Origin: Psychrobacter immobilis
GTDB lineage: Bacteria > Pseudomonadota > Gammaproteobacteria > Pseudomonadales > Moraxellaceae
Length of the DNA stretch: 64,000 bases
Assembly: GCA_904846145.1 (NCBI GenBank)
Contig: CAJGZL010000001.1
Coordinates: forward strand, 2,170,001 to 2,234,000
Reading direction: 5' to 3'
Below are positions 44,504 to 54,837 of the stretch, in pieces; position 1 is the stretch's first letter; each line of letters begins with the position of its first letter. The notes below the pieces were generated by a model. The model worked only from the letters and a program-made list of their open reading frames with translations. It searched no databases and was not told where the DNA came from. A program made the position numbers and the translations under genes.

Positions 44504-44560
44504 CAATTTTACTCCAAAGCCAAATATTTTATGTTTGCATAAGTGACAAAGGTCTATTCT

Positions 44561-45199
44561 ATGAAAAGCCATGATAATAACTTTAAGAGCTTGAACACTC
44601 ATCTACCTTGTTCGCAAGCCTGTGAAAATAATAAGCAAGCTATTCTTGAAGTGTTAGAAAAAGAGCTCGCAGGACGTTCGCATGTGTTAGAAGTAGGCTC
44701 GGGAACGGGTCAGCATAGCGTATATTTTGCGCCAAGATTGCCGCATTTGCAGTGGCAAACGAGTGATGTTATTAATAACCATCAGGTCATTCAAGCTTGG
44801 CATAATAGCTATCCTGCACCGAATTTACACGCGCCATTAGCGTTTGATTTGATAACAGATACTATACCTGCCTATAAAAGCAGTAAACCATTCGACGCAG
44901 TCTTTAGCGCTAATACCTTGCACATTATTGCTTGGTCTTTGGTTGAACGCTTGTTTAAATTGGTTGGGGAGGCGCTACCCATAGACGGTAAGTTGATTAT
45001 ATACGGGCCTTTTAATGAAAACGGTTTATATACTAGCGCCAGTAATCAAAGTTTTGATTTTTCATTAAGACAGCGCAAACCTAGCAGTGGCATTCGTAAT
45101 AAAGAAGACATTACTGCCTTAGCAAAGCAGCATCATTTAACCTTAGAAAATGAATATCAGATGCCAGCAAACAATCAAATATTGGTCTTTAAAAAATAA
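44561..45199 (+). CDS. DUF938 SAM-dependent methyltransferase
   Basis: The 212-residue product is a class I methyltransferase of the DUF938 family. LEVGSGTGQHSVYFAPRLP (about 44-62) is the SAM-binding motif I, LQWQTSDV motif II, and AVFSANTLHIIAWSLVERLF (about 114-133) is typical of DUF938; KLIIYGPFNENGLYTSASN follows. Substrate unknown. ATG 44561 is chosen because AAAGG lies 8 bases before it; GTG at 44543 would contain that site. It is 57 bases after the flavodoxin-like gene, possibly one operon with OsmC. Confidence 0.88.
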   Translation: MKSHDNNFKSLNTHLPCSQACENNKQAILEVLEKELAGRSHVLEVGSGTGQHSVYFAPRLPHLQWQTSDVINNHQVIQAWHNSYPAPNLHAPLAFDLITDTIPAYKSSKPFDAVFSANTLHIIAWSLVERLFKLVGEALPIDGKLIIYGPFNENGLYTSASNQSFDFSLRQRKPSSGIRNKEDITALAKQHHLTLENEYQMPANNQILVFKK

Positions 45200-45230
45200 C
45201 CGCTACCTTTTATAGTAAGCGGTCATTTGA
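45198..45230. terminator. Weak hairpin between the DUF938 gene and ppc
   Basis: ACCGCTAC and GTAAGCGGT arms with one bulge, followed by CATTT, in the 41-base convergent gap. Confidence 0.45.
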
Positions 45231-45240
45231 ATTTAGAACC

Positions 45241-48021
45241 CTAGCCCGTATTACGTAAGCCCGCTGCTAAAGCATTAATACTGCGAATTAAGGGGTCTTC
45301 TACCGCGAGTCTATCATTATTATCAGTGTCAGAAGTATCTTGCTCACGCATCCGCTTCAGTAGCTCGATTTGAATATAGTTTATCGGATCCAAATAAGCA
45401 TTACGCCATTTTAATGAGGCGGCTAGCTCTTGTTGATTAGAAAGTAGCGTTTGTTGATTGAGTAGTGAATTCAAGCCAGTAGAAGTTAGCTCGTGCTCAT
45501 TGATGACTTTTTGCATCACTTGCTCGCGCAGCAGCTCATCCTCACATAACAGACTATAAGCCTGAGCAATATCTATCTCACATTTAGTAAAAGCCATCTC
45601 AATATTACTCATAAAGACAGTAAAGAATGGCCAGTTCTCATTCATCTCCTGCATTAGAGCTTCATCCTGTTTGACGCTATCCAAAGCACTGCCGACGCCA
45701 TACCAAGCGGGTAGCGTAAAACGTGCCAATGACCACCCAAAGACCCAAGGTATCGCACGGATAGTGGATTTGCTTGGCAGGCCTTTTTTGCGATGGGCAG
45801 GACGGGAGCCAATATTTAATAAAGAAATCTCTTGAACGGGCGTTGCTTGAGAATAAAATTTATAAAATCCTTCGGTATTATCGGTAAGCTCTCGATACTG
45901 AGCTTCGCCTGCGTCAGCTAAACGCGTAAAAAGCGCTTCGTAATCTTCTAGTTGGCTAGGCTGATCAATAAACCTTGAAGAGCTGGCTTTGAGAGCGCCA
46001 GTAATTCCCATCGTTAGCTCAAATACTGCTGTATCTGGATTGGCATATTTGGCATAAAGTACTTCACCTTGTTCAGTGAATTTGATTTGTCCCATTAAAG
46101 TGCCAGCAGGCTGCGCAGCGATAGCTTTATGGGTGGAGCCACCACCACGACTGACTGAACCACCTCGACCATGGAAAAGGCGAGTCGTGATGCCATATTG
46201 ATGGGCAATGCTAGTGATGGTCTGCTGAGCGCTATAGAGCTGCCAAGCTGAGGTGATAATACCACCATCTTTAGAAGAGTCTGAGTAGCCAAGCATAATT
46301 TCTTGCAAGTTTCCTGAGTGCTCAAGCAACTGACGATAGAGCGGATTATCTAAAATCGTCGGCATGATCTTATCGATATTTTTTAGATCATCAATAGTCT
46401 CAAATAGCGGCGCAACAGGTAAAGCGGCAAACATATGACCTTCGTCTGTGATGCCAGATAATCCTGCAAACCGCATGAGTAATAGGACTTCTAACAGCTG
46501 ACTAGCATTATTAGTCATGGAGATCACGTAGCTGCCGAAGGTATCCTCACCCACTAATTTTCGTAATTTTGCTACCGACTGCATCAAGGCTAGCTGCTCG
46601 CGAGTCTGATCCGTTAAATTATCGCTATAAATAAGTGGCGTGCCAGGGTTACTAAGTAAGCGCGTTAGCCATTCCTGACGTTCTGTTTCGCTCAGCTGAT
46701 TATAATCAGGTAGGTTTGAGGCATTGGCAAAAATATCAGCAATGACCTCACCGTGATAGCCTGAATCTTGACGAATATCAAGCGCCGCTAGATGGAAGCC
46801 GCAAGTTTTTACCAGACGTATCAAATCCAATAAGGCACCATCGGCATGAGCTTTGTCATGATTGGCAACGCTTTCGCGTATAAGACGTAAATCTTCTAAA
46901 AAGTCTTGCGGCGTTGAATAGGCGCGCTTTTGAGCTTCAGGATCAGCACCTTGACTCTGAATATGAAGAGTAGTGGCTTTGATTTTGGCAATAATTATTG
47001 AGAGTAAACGGCGATAAGGTTCATTATCATAATCATCAATATTGTAAGAGAATACTTCTTTATCAAGCTCGCTATAGTCTGCTATGCGAGCATAAACATC
47101 TGCTGCAATATCGACAATGGTGTCACTATGCACAAGCTTACGGCGTAGTTTTTTTAGCAAAACTTGATAATGACGTAAGACCGCATTAGCATGCATTAAT
47201 ACGGCCATTTCTGTCGTCTCGTGAGTGACAAAAGGGTTGCCATCCCGATCACCACCTATCCAAGAGCCGAAACTCACAAAAGCGGGTAGAGGATAATCGC
47301 TCAATTCAGGATAGATATCGACAATGGCATTTTTAATATTACGATAAACTTTGGGAATCGCGGTAAATAAACTGACATCAAAGTAATGTAAACCATTATT
47401 GATCTCGTCATAAACTAAAGGCTTGCGGGTACGAACTTCATCTGATGACCATAATAAGTCGATAGTCTCTGCGGTCTTTTGCTTGGCTTGCTCGAACGCT
47501 TGACTTCCTTCAGGCAGATCATTTAGCGCATCGCTGTGTTGATAAAGCGTCTGTAAGATATTCATAGTGGTGCGTCTACGCGCTTCGGTAGGATGCGCGG
47601 TAAACACTGGCATGAACTTCAATCGATCGATAAGCTCTTTGATCTGATTGGGCTCAATATTACGCTCACGGCACTCCAGCAAGGTATGGCGAAATGAGCC
47701 CTCCCAACTTTGATTAGACTCAGCACGTTGTGTACGACGTTGCTCGCGTAAGTAGTTTTCTTCCGTTAAGTTTGCTAAAAAGAAATAAATAGAAAAGGCA
47801 CGAATAACATTTTTTAAAGTTTGATTATCTAAAGAGGCAATAAGTTCGATAAGCTGTTGTTTATTTTTGGGATTATGTTCACGGCGCTCCTGAATAAATC
47901 CGCTGCGTAAAATTTCAATCGTGTTAACAGTATCTTCTCCAGACTGACGAGAAATCGCCTCTCCTAAAAATGATCCTAACAACCTGACACGGGTACGCAA
48001 TACCTCATTATTCAACAGCAT
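45241..48021 (-). CDS. ppc: Phosphoenolpyruvate carboxylase
   Basis: Anaplerotic enzyme that carboxylates phosphoenolpyruvate to oxaloacetate; 926 residues, slightly longer than E. coli (883). The catalytic His motif VFTAHPTEARRRT (about 139-151), the second motif GSWIGGDRDGNPFVT (about 240-254), MLGYSDSSKDGG (about 577-588), FHGRGGSVSRGGGSTH (about 618-633) and the C-terminal NTG (allosteric and active-site end) are all present. AAGGAG lies 7 bases before the ATG. Monocistronic. Confidence 0.97.
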   Translation of the reverse strand: MLLNNEVLRTRVRLLGSFLGEAISRQSGEDTVNTIEILRSGFIQERREHNPKNKQQLIELIASLDNQTLKNVIRAFSIYFFLANLTEENYLREQRRTQRAESNQSWEGSFRHTLLECRERNIEPNQIKELIDRLKFMPVFTAHPTEARRRTTMNILQTLYQHSDALNDLPEGSQAFEQAKQKTAETIDLLWSSDEVRTRKPLVYDEINNGLHYFDVSLFTAIPKVYRNIKNAIVDIYPELSDYPLPAFVSFGSWIGGDRDGNPFVTHETTEMAVLMHANAVLRHYQVLLKKLRRKLVHSDTIVDIAADVYARIADYSELDKEVFSYNIDDYDNEPYRRLLSIIIAKIKATTLHIQSQGADPEAQKRAYSTPQDFLEDLRLIRESVANHDKAHADGALLDLIRLVKTCGFHLAALDIRQDSGYHGEVIADIFANASNLPDYNQLSETERQEWLTRLLSNPGTPLIYSDNLTDQTREQLALMQSVAKLRKLVGEDTFGSYVISMTNNASQLLEVLLLMRFAGLSGITDEGHMFAALPVAPLFETIDDLKNIDKIMPTILDNPLYRQLLEHSGNLQEIMLGYSDSSKDGGIITSAWQLYSAQQTITSIAHQYGITTRLFHGRGGSVSRGGGSTHKAIAAQPAGTLMGQIKFTEQGEVLYAKYANPDTAVFELTMGITGALKASSSRFIDQPSQLEDYEALFTRLADAGEAQYRELTDNTEGFYKFYSQATPVQEISLLNIGSRPAHRKKGLPSKSTIRAIPWVFGWSLARFTLPAWYGVGSALDSVKQDEALMQEMNENWPFFTVFMSNIEMAFTKCEIDIAQAYSLLCEDELLREQVMQKVINEHELTSTGLNSLLNQQTLLSNQQELAASLKWRNAYLDPINYIQIELLKRMREQDTSDTDNNDRLAVEDPLIRSINALAAGLRNTG

Positions 48022-48240
48022 ATCTGAACTCCTTATCTTTTATTGAAGTGTTTAACCTATAGTGAATTTACTTTATAGGTGTTATAGCATAACTGAAATA
48101 AAAATTGCGCCGCCTCTGGAGCACGAAGCAACCAGCAAGCGAGACAACATTTATTCCAGTCAAAGGTATTACGGGCTTTACTACTTTTATGATATATAGA
48201 CGACATAAAGGATAAAATTTCTGCTTAGTCTAGGCTATAT

Positions 48241-49032
48241 TTATTTATATTCGCTAGATAAAAAGTCCATATAGCGCTTCCATGAGCGCGTATCTGCACG
48301 CTCGTCATATCTATCACTACCGAATACCGTATAGGCGTGTCTTGCGCCACTATAAGTGACCATTTCATGAGGGACTTTTGCCGCCTCAAGTGTCTTACCA
48401 AGGGTCATAAAGCTTTCCATAGAGACAGCTTCGTCAGCAGTACCATGGAAGACTAAGATCTCGCCTTTAGTATTCTCATAGTTCTGACCCTTGGGGATAT
48501 CGAAGGCGCCATGAAAAGGCACAAAGGCTTTTTGAGGAAAGCCTGCACGCGCAAGCTCTAACGCGACCGTACCACCGAAGCAGTAGCCCATTGTCACACC
48601 TTCTTGAACGTTATTGCCTTGATCCTGTCCGACATTCAATGCGGCTTCAAGCAATCGACGCATTTTGGCACGATCATCATATAAAGCACCCGTTAAGCGT
48701 TTTTTATCTTCCATTGCAGTCGGACGGACACCTGTGCCAAACATATCAGCCGCTAGTACATTGTATCCCTCTTCAGCTAGCATATCAGCACGCTTACGTT
48801 CATAGTCAGTGACGCCATCCCAATCATGAATGAGTAATATAAAAGGCGCATTAGGCACATCAGCACGGGCGTAGTAACCTTCATAAGCTTGATTGTCTAC
48901 AGTATAAGTAAGGTTCTGTGTGGTAATGGCGCTCGCAGTTTGACTAACAAGTAACACCATTGCACTAATAGAGGCGCTGGCTAGCATCGATTGAGAAGGG
49001 GTTTTGGATAAACGTTGAATGAATGAAAACAT
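48241..49032 (-). CDS. Exported dienelactone hydrolase family protein
   Basis: The 263-residue alpha/beta hydrolase has a signal peptide (hydrophobic stretch about 15-33, cleavage near QTASA). The nucleophile motif is GYCFGG (Cys; about 147-152, the cysteine form typical of dienelactone hydrolases), with the acid in FHGTADEAVS (about 197-206) and the histidine in SGARHAYT (about 228-235). It may act on ester or lactone compounds in the periplasm. ATG 49032 has GAGG 6 bases upstream; an in-frame start at 49044 is rejected. It is divergent from the catalase gene. Confidence 0.9.
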   Translation of the reverse strand: MFSFIQRLSKTPSQSMLASASISAMVLLVSQTASAITTQNLTYTVDNQAYEGYYARADVPNAPFILLIHDWDGVTDYERKRADMLAEEGYNVLAADMFGTGVRPTAMEDKKRLTGALYDDRAKMRRLLEAALNVGQDQGNNVQEGVTMGYCFGGTVALELARAGFPQKAFVPFHGAFDIPKGQNYENTKGEILVFHGTADEAVSMESFMTLGKTLEAAKVPHEMVTYSGARHAYTVFGSDRYDERADTRSWKRYMDFLSSEYK

Positions 49033-49313
49033 AACTGACCTCACTATTTATATTAAGATAATTGGATCAAGCCGTTCTATTTAATAATGCTTTTAATATC
49101 TAAATCTACTCTAAATAATATCATAAGATAAAATACTATTGAGAATCTTTTTATTTGTGCAAACTTTAACCAAATATCAACACGGATAGTCATGAATTTA
49201 TTGAGTTTCTTGAGTAATATTATTTATCTCTTCTCTTATAGTAAACTTAAAGAATTAGAGTTAATTTAAAGTATTTCTAAAACTGAACTCATAAAATCTA
49301 GCAAGGATGGATA

Positions 49314-51401
49314 ATGAAAAATAATATTGATCATACCGACCCAGCTCTAACCATGAATCCTGAGCGTGGCAACGGTGGTGAGACTCATCAACGTGCAGAT
49401 GCTGATGGCAAAGTTCTCACTACTCAACAAGGGGTAGCTATCGCAGACAATCAAAACTCTTTGAAAGCTGGCCCGCGTGGTCCTACGCTATTAGAGGACT
49501 TTGTGTTGCGTGAAAAGATTAATCATTTCGATCATGAGCGTATTCCTGAGCGTGTTGTCCATGCTCGTGGTAGTGCCGCTCATGGTTATTTTGAGTTGAC
49601 TGAGTCATTAGAAGAATATACTACAGCCAAAATCTTAACTGAGACAGGCAAGCAGACGCCTCTATTTACTCGCTTTTCTACGGTCGCTGGTAATAAAGGT
49701 TCAAAAGATACCCCACGTGATGTGCGCGGTTTTGCGGTAAAAATTTATACTGAAGAGGGCAACTGGGATATCGTAGGCAATAACATGCCGATTTTCTTTA
49801 TTCAAGATGCGATGAAGTTTCCAGATCTAATTCATGCGGTAAAGCCTGAGCCGGATCGCGGTTTCCCGCAAGCGGCCTCCGCTCATGATACTTTTTGGGA
49901 CTTTGTCTCATTGAGTCCCGAGACTATGCATAATTTGATTTGGCTGATGAGTGATCGCGGTCTACCGCGTAGCCTGCGCATGATGGAAGGCTTTGGTATT
50001 CATAGTTATCGTCTGCTTAATAGCGATGGTAAAAGTACCTTTGTACGTTTTCATTGGAAGCCTGTATTAGGCGTACAATCTACGACTTGGGATGAAGCGG
50101 TCAAAATATCAGGCGCAGATCCTGATTATCATCGCCGTGACTTGTATGAAGCAATCGATAACCAAGATTATCCAGAGTGGGAATTTGGGGTTCAGCTTTT
50201 CACTGAAGAAGAAGCCAATGAGTTCCCGTTTGACCATTTAGATTCTACTAAACTAATCCCAGAGGAGTTAGTACCAGTAAGAACCATTGGTAAAATGGTA
50301 TTGAACCGCAATCCAGACAACTTCTTCGCTGAAACGGAACAAGTGGCATTCTGTTTATCGCATGTGCCACCTGGTATCGATTTTAGTAATGATCCCTTAT
50401 TACAAGGTCGTCTGTTTAGTTATTTAGATACGCAGCTTAAGCGTCTTGGGTCGCCTAATTTTGTACAGATTCCAATCAACTCGCCAAAATGCCCGTTTGC
50501 TAATAATCAGCAAGACGGTCATATGCAGATGCAAGTACCTAAAACTCGGGTGCTTTATGAGCCACAAAGCTTAGATTTAGATCGTCCACGTGAGAGCGAT
50601 AAAAAAGGCTTTAAGTCTTTTCCTGAAAAGTTCGATGATCAGGTCAAAGGACGTATACGTGCTGAAAGCTTCGCTGATCATTATAGTCAGCCACGTATGT
50701 TCTATCGTAGCCAAACACCAGCTGAGCAAGCTCATATTGCTACTGCCTATGCGTTCGAGCTAGGTAAAGTGGATGCAGCGCATGTCCGTACTCGTGTATT
50801 AAGTCATTTAATTAATATCGATGAAGAGTTAGCAAACCGTGTGGCTACTGCACTAGGTATGAAGCTACCAGAAGCTGCTAAACCTGCTGCACCGATTTTA
50901 GATATGCCGACTTCTAAAGCCGTTCAAACTATTGGTCTTACCCCTAAATCTTTAAAAGGTAGATTAATAGGAATTTTGGTAGCTGAAGGATCTAACCACA
51001 GTGAGATTCAAAAGTTTGAGGATGCAGCAAAAGCTGAAGGAGCCAGTGTAAAAATTGTCTCACCTAATAAAGAAGTGGTATTAGACGATGGTACACGAAT
51101 TCAAGCTGATGAACGCCTAGCAGGTGGTCCTTCGGTACTGTTCGACGCTATTGTAAGCATCATTATGCATCCACCAGCTAAAAAACTCGCCAAAGACAGT
51201 GCTGCATTAGACTGGTTTAACGATGCTTATGCACATTGCAAAGCTATCGCTTATTGTCCTGCAACTGAAGAACATATCTTGAGCAAATTACCCATTGAAA
51301 AAGATGCGTTTGTTACCCCGCTTGATAATGTTGATGGCTTTATTGAAAATGCCAAAACTCGTCTATGGGAGCGTGAACCAAAGGTGCGTGATTTGGCTTA
51401 A
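49314..51401 (+). CDS. katE: Large-subunit catalase (HPII type)
   Basis: Heme catalase of 695 residues with the extra C-terminal flavodoxin/class I amidotransferase-like domain of HPII enzymes. The catalytic His is in VVHARGSAAHGYFE (about 80-93), the distal Asn region is NNMPIFFIQDAMKFPD, and the proximal heme ligand motif is RLFSYLDTQLKRLG (Tyr near 373). The C-terminal domain begins about residue 545 (GRLIGILVAEGS). AAGGATGG precedes the ATG. It is followed by a strong bidirectional terminator. Removes hydrogen peroxide; the neighbouring DLH gene is divergent. Confidence 0.97.
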   Translation: MKNNIDHTDPALTMNPERGNGGETHQRADADGKVLTTQQGVAIADNQNSLKAGPRGPTLLEDFVLREKINHFDHERIPERVVHARGSAAHGYFELTESLEEYTTAKILTETGKQTPLFTRFSTVAGNKGSKDTPRDVRGFAVKIYTEEGNWDIVGNNMPIFFIQDAMKFPDLIHAVKPEPDRGFPQAASAHDTFWDFVSLSPETMHNLIWLMSDRGLPRSLRMMEGFGIHSYRLLNSDGKSTFVRFHWKPVLGVQSTTWDEAVKISGADPDYHRRDLYEAIDNQDYPEWEFGVQLFTEEEANEFPFDHLDSTKLIPEELVPVRTIGKMVLNRNPDNFFAETEQVAFCLSHVPPGIDFSNDPLLQGRLFSYLDTQLKRLGSPNFVQIPINSPKCPFANNQQDGHMQMQVPKTRVLYEPQSLDLDRPRESDKKGFKSFPEKFDDQVKGRIRAESFADHYSQPRMFYRSQTPAEQAHIATAYAFELGKVDAAHVRTRVLSHLINIDEELANRVATALGMKLPEAAKPAAPILDMPTSKAVQTIGLTPKSLKGRLIGILVAEGSNHSEIQKFEDAAKAEGASVKIVSPNKEVVLDDGTRIQADERLAGGPSVLFDAIVSIIMHPPAKKLAKDSAALDWFNDAYAHCKAIAYCPATEEHILSKLPIEKDAFVTPLDNVDGFIENAKTRLWEREPKVRDLA

Positions 51402-51449
51402 GTTTGGCCTAAATGAGCTTAATGCATAGCTAACTAAATGTTTTAATTC

Positions 51450-51482
51450 AAAACCAGTCATATTAATATGGCTGGTTTTTTT
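51450..51482. terminator. Bidirectional terminator between katE and the DUF3142 gene
   Basis: AAAACCAG...CTGGTTTT arms with an inner CATATTAATATG palindrome, followed by a T run. Confidence 0.88.
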
Positions 51483-51528
51483 ATGTATTGATGCTGAAAT
51501 TAATTAAGTTAAAAGTTGCTGTCACGTG

Positions 51529-52503
51529 CTAGCGCAAAAATACCACATAACCTTTAAAGTGAGGATTGTCTTCCAAAAACGCTGCGCCTTGCCACTGACC
51601 ACCCTCAATAATACCTACCTTAAAATCAAACGGCAAACTCTCTAACTTTTTTAAATATCGAGCGTAATTGGGTAAAGTTGTTGTGCCTTGATAGGTTTGT
51701 ATAACTAGCTCATCGATGGCGTCACTTAGTTGAATAAATTGAGCATCGTCTGCTTGGTTTGACCAATCTAGCAATCCCGTTACACTCAATTGATACTGCG
51801 CTGGTAGCTGCTGACGAATACTCTTGAGCAGTTGTGCGTATTTATCGAGTCGATAGGTCGGAGCGTCATAGTCTATTTGAATGCCCATGACTTGATTGCC
51901 GGCCCGCTGCCATTTCTCTAAGCGCTCAACAACCTGCACCATAACTTCGTCTGACCACTCTTGACTGGTCGCCCGATAAACGAGCCAAATATTTTTGCCA
52001 CCTAAAGAGCGAACGCCTAAACCCTGAGGTATCAGTGTTGCAAGTGTAGCCTGGACTCTACTTTCATTTCGATTTTCAGTCACACCTTCATTCTCAGTGT
52101 CATCAGTATCAGTATTGAAACGATAATAAGGCACGTTATGCGAACTAATTTCACCTTGTAAGAGGTATAAGGTATGAGCTTGTCTGAGTTTTGAGTCATC
52201 TTTGGGCGGTGTCCATAGCCAAAATTGCTCATAATCCTTAGGATTTATAACTTCATCGTTATTGATAGCACTGTTATTAATAGCACCATCGTTAACAAGA
52301 GTGATATCAGGAGACTGAGCGCTATTAAGACTGTTGAGACTATTAAGATGACTATCCACTACTGTTGCTTGTGCAGAGTTTTTAGACTGATGAGCTGGTA
52401 GAGAGTCCATGATTTGATGATAAATAAAAGTCGCAGCTATCAGTATAACTAAGCCAATAAAAGATAATCTCAACCCTCTATGTTTCTGCTGATTTTTGCT
52501 CAA
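51529..52503 (-). CDS. DUF3142 domain protein, membrane-anchored
   Basis: The 324-residue product has one N-terminal membrane helix (about 13-30), a low-complexity linker (LNSLNSLNS near 53-61 and INNSAINN near 74-81, both encoded by small DNA repeats), and a C-terminal domain fitting DUF3142: FWLWTPPKD near 93-101, GIQIDYDAPTYRLDKYAQLL near 207-226 and ELVIQTYQGT near 263-272. The IDYDAPT segment resembles the acidic loop of glycosidase-like TIM barrels, so it may act on a glycan; that is inference. It is 18 bases after a 780-residue exported protein gene and probably in its operon. Confidence 0.8.
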   Translation of the reverse strand: MSKNQQKHRGLRLSFIGLVILIAATFIYHQIMDSLPAHQSKNSAQATVVDSHLNSLNSLNSAQSPDITLVNDGAINNSAINNDEVINPKDYEQFWLWTPPKDDSKLRQAHTLYLLQGEISSHNVPYYRFNTDTDDTENEGVTENRNESRVQATLATLIPQGLGVRSLGGKNIWLVYRATSQEWSDEVMVQVVERLEKWQRAGNQVMGIQIDYDAPTYRLDKYAQLLKSIRQQLPAQYQLSVTGLLDWSNQADDAQFIQLSDAIDELVIQTYQGTTTLPNYARYLKKLESLPFDFKVGIIEGGQWQGAAFLEDNPHFKGYVVFLR

Positions 52504-52521
52504 ATCAATAATCCTTTATAT

Positions 52522-54837
52522 CTACCAGTAATATTTTTGATTTTGCGCCCAGCTGGTATTTTTAAAGTCCGATTTTAAACGTTTGAACCAGGCTTTACGC
52601 ACTGACATATCTACGTCTTCATCGCTACATTGGTTATTACCAGAACTGGCAAAACAGCCAATAGCACGATGCAGTGCATAAGCGGATAGCTCATCATCTC
52701 GATTGCTTGCAAATATAGACTTATAGATGTCCAATCGATTCAATGTTTGACCTTTAAAACGACTAGGTATATCACCCAAATAAGGATAGCGATAGTTTGA
52801 GCCGCTTTGAGCAACAGTATGGTAATCTTGGTCGTAATCCTCAAAATAGTAGGAGATACTTGTATCGTACATAAATTCAGTTAAGCATATTTGTTGTAGT
52901 CTGTTTTTTGGATTTTTGCTTAGGCGAGTAACGGTCGTGGTTAAGTCTTGGCAGATTAGATTAGGACTTATCTTTTTACCTTGCCAATTAAACTCACTGA
53001 ATGAAGGTAAATGCTGCAATGTCTCATCGACGCTATCATAACCTAAATATTCTTTAGAATTTTTTGGTAGATAGTCTTTTTTATAATTTAAGAAGTCGCT
53101 ATAGCGTCCATGCAGTAGCGATTTGGTCAGTAGGGCATAGCGAGCTTCTGCACCAATAGTATCAGTGTTTGAGTAGCTATCAGCGATTTGTTTTAATAGC
53201 GCTGGATCAGCTGAATACTTTATAATACGCATTTTTAGAGTTTGAGACTTTATAGTAGCGTTATTGCCGAACAGTTTACTATAATCATTGCTTTGATCCG
53301 CTTGCAGCGCTAAAGCAAGCTCAGTTATGGTGTTTTGAAATGGTTGTTTGGGCAATTGATGCAGGCGATGCCATAGGGCGTTCGCTTCGTTTATATCTCC
53401 CATCTCCTGCAAAGCTCTTGCCTTTAATACATACTGACTAAACCTTGAATACGACATTTTCCCCGTTGGCACATCGGTTGATACATCTTTTGGTAAATGG
53501 TCCAAAGCTTGTTTTGGATTGTTTTCCTGCACAAGGTAATAGGTCGCTAGTAGATACTGATACAGATCCATACGATCTTTGAACTTGGGTTTTAACTGCT
53601 TGAGGTCGGTGAGTGTCAAAGGTTTTATAGCATTAAAAGAGCCGGCAAGTCTTAGGCGATACAGGGCAAAACTGGTGAGTAAAATAGGATCGTTAAATTT
53701 ATTTATATCTACGAGTTTATCGTAGTCAGCAAAGAAAACTCTTCGTTCGATCTCTTCTGGCAATAAGCGACTGTCAAGATTAAAAAGGGGGGAGTCTGGA
53801 TGGTTAATTTGCCATTCGATCTCAGTAATTAACTTACTATCTTGTCCTGACAACCAATATAATCTGCGCTGTAAGCCGCGAGCTGAGGCAATATAGCGGC
53901 CATCTTTGAAGCGACTAAGGTAGGTGTCAATAGCCTCTTGAGTGCTTGCAAACAGTCTTGGATTAACAGTCTCGCTTTTATAGCGGTAGTCTCCCATACC
54001 ATCCTGATAACTACGGTTAATACCCGTACGAATTAGCATGTAGTTAGTAGTATCGACTAGCCAAGCTAGCCCTGCGTTATTATCTGTTTCGAGATCAATT
54101 AAGGCACGATATAAATTATCGGCACTATCAAAGTCTGATTTTTTACCTAAATAAAACAGTTGAGTTGCTAGGATATAGTCGGCGTATGGCTGAGCGTTGA
54201 TAGACCATTTCAATGGAAAGGTAGGGATGCTCTTTGTTGATGTTGTGTCTACTGATGGAGTGTCATAACCGAATGAGTCAATACATTCGCTACGAATAGC
54301 CCCGCGAAATTGTATCAGTTGCAAGCGCTCTTTAGGTGTCAGTTTAGGATCAAGTTTTAGAGCTTCTTCTAGTGCCTTTTCACCCGTATAAAAGCTATTA
54401 CAATACTCGGCATAGTTACTTTTTTCGGATTGCTCCAAAAAATCTTGATTCGGGTTTTTGACTTTATTCACCGCTATCTGCTTTAAACTCTGCAAACTTA
54501 ATGGAAAGTCATGACCATAATAGAGCTCTGGACCAATCGATTCAGAGATGTCAAAGTCAACCAAGCCTTTGTCAGCGAGTAATAAATACAAATTGGTTTG
54601 TGTATCATTGCCTGTGTCCAGGGTCGGAAAATTGATTTGGCACTCAGCATAGCTACGATTATCCAATGAAAAATTAGAGCTACAGTAGTCACCACCACCC
54701 GCTTTTGCTTGTATAGAGATCCCCGTTAAAACAATAGTAAATACTGTTAAAAGTAATCCCTTAGCAAAAATATCTAAGAAGGGTTCTTTGGGTAATCTGA
54801 CAATCTCTGCAACGGTATTCATAGACAACTCGTTCAT
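52522..54837 (-). CDS. Large exported helical-repeat protein paired with DUF3142
   Basis: About 771 residues with an N-terminal hydrophobic signal (GLLLTVFTIVLTGISIQAKA) and a mature protein made mostly of helices, with TPR-like spacing over about 140-620 (for example LKARALQEMGDINEANALWHRL). Six or more cysteines occur near both ends (YCSSN, YAECQI, ECIDS, LICQD, QICLTEF, GCFASSGNNQC). The C-terminus ends WAQNQKYYW, which I recall as conserved among homologues found beside DUF3142 genes. Function unknown; probably periplasmic. The start is uncertain between 54864 and 54822, and 54837 is taken as a compromise. Confidence 0.75.
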   Translation of the reverse strand: MNELSMNTVAEIVRLPKEPFLDIFAKGLLLTVFTIVLTGISIQAKAGGGDYCSSNFSLDNRSYAECQINFPTLDTGNDTQTNLYLLLADKGLVDFDISESIGPELYYGHDFPLSLQSLKQIAVNKVKNPNQDFLEQSEKSNYAEYCNSFYTGEKALEEALKLDPKLTPKERLQLIQFRGAIRSECIDSFGYDTPSVDTTSTKSIPTFPLKWSINAQPYADYILATQLFYLGKKSDFDSADNLYRALIDLETDNNAGLAWLVDTTNYMLIRTGINRSYQDGMGDYRYKSETVNPRLFASTQEAIDTYLSRFKDGRYIASARGLQRRLYWLSGQDSKLITEIEWQINHPDSPLFNLDSRLLPEEIERRVFFADYDKLVDINKFNDPILLTSFALYRLRLAGSFNAIKPLTLTDLKQLKPKFKDRMDLYQYLLATYYLVQENNPKQALDHLPKDVSTDVPTGKMSYSRFSQYVLKARALQEMGDINEANALWHRLHQLPKQPFQNTITELALALQADQSNDYSKLFGNNATIKSQTLKMRIIKYSADPALLKQIADSYSNTDTIGAEARYALLTKSLLHGRYSDFLNYKKDYLPKNSKEYLGYDSVDETLQHLPSFSEFNWQGKKISPNLICQDLTTTVTRLSKNPKNRLQQICLTEFMYDTSISYYFEDYDQDYHTVAQSGSNYRYPYLGDIPSRFKGQTLNRLDIYKSIFASNRDDELSAYALHRAIGCFASSGNNQCSDEDVDMSVRKAWFKRLKSDFKNTSWAQNQKYYW

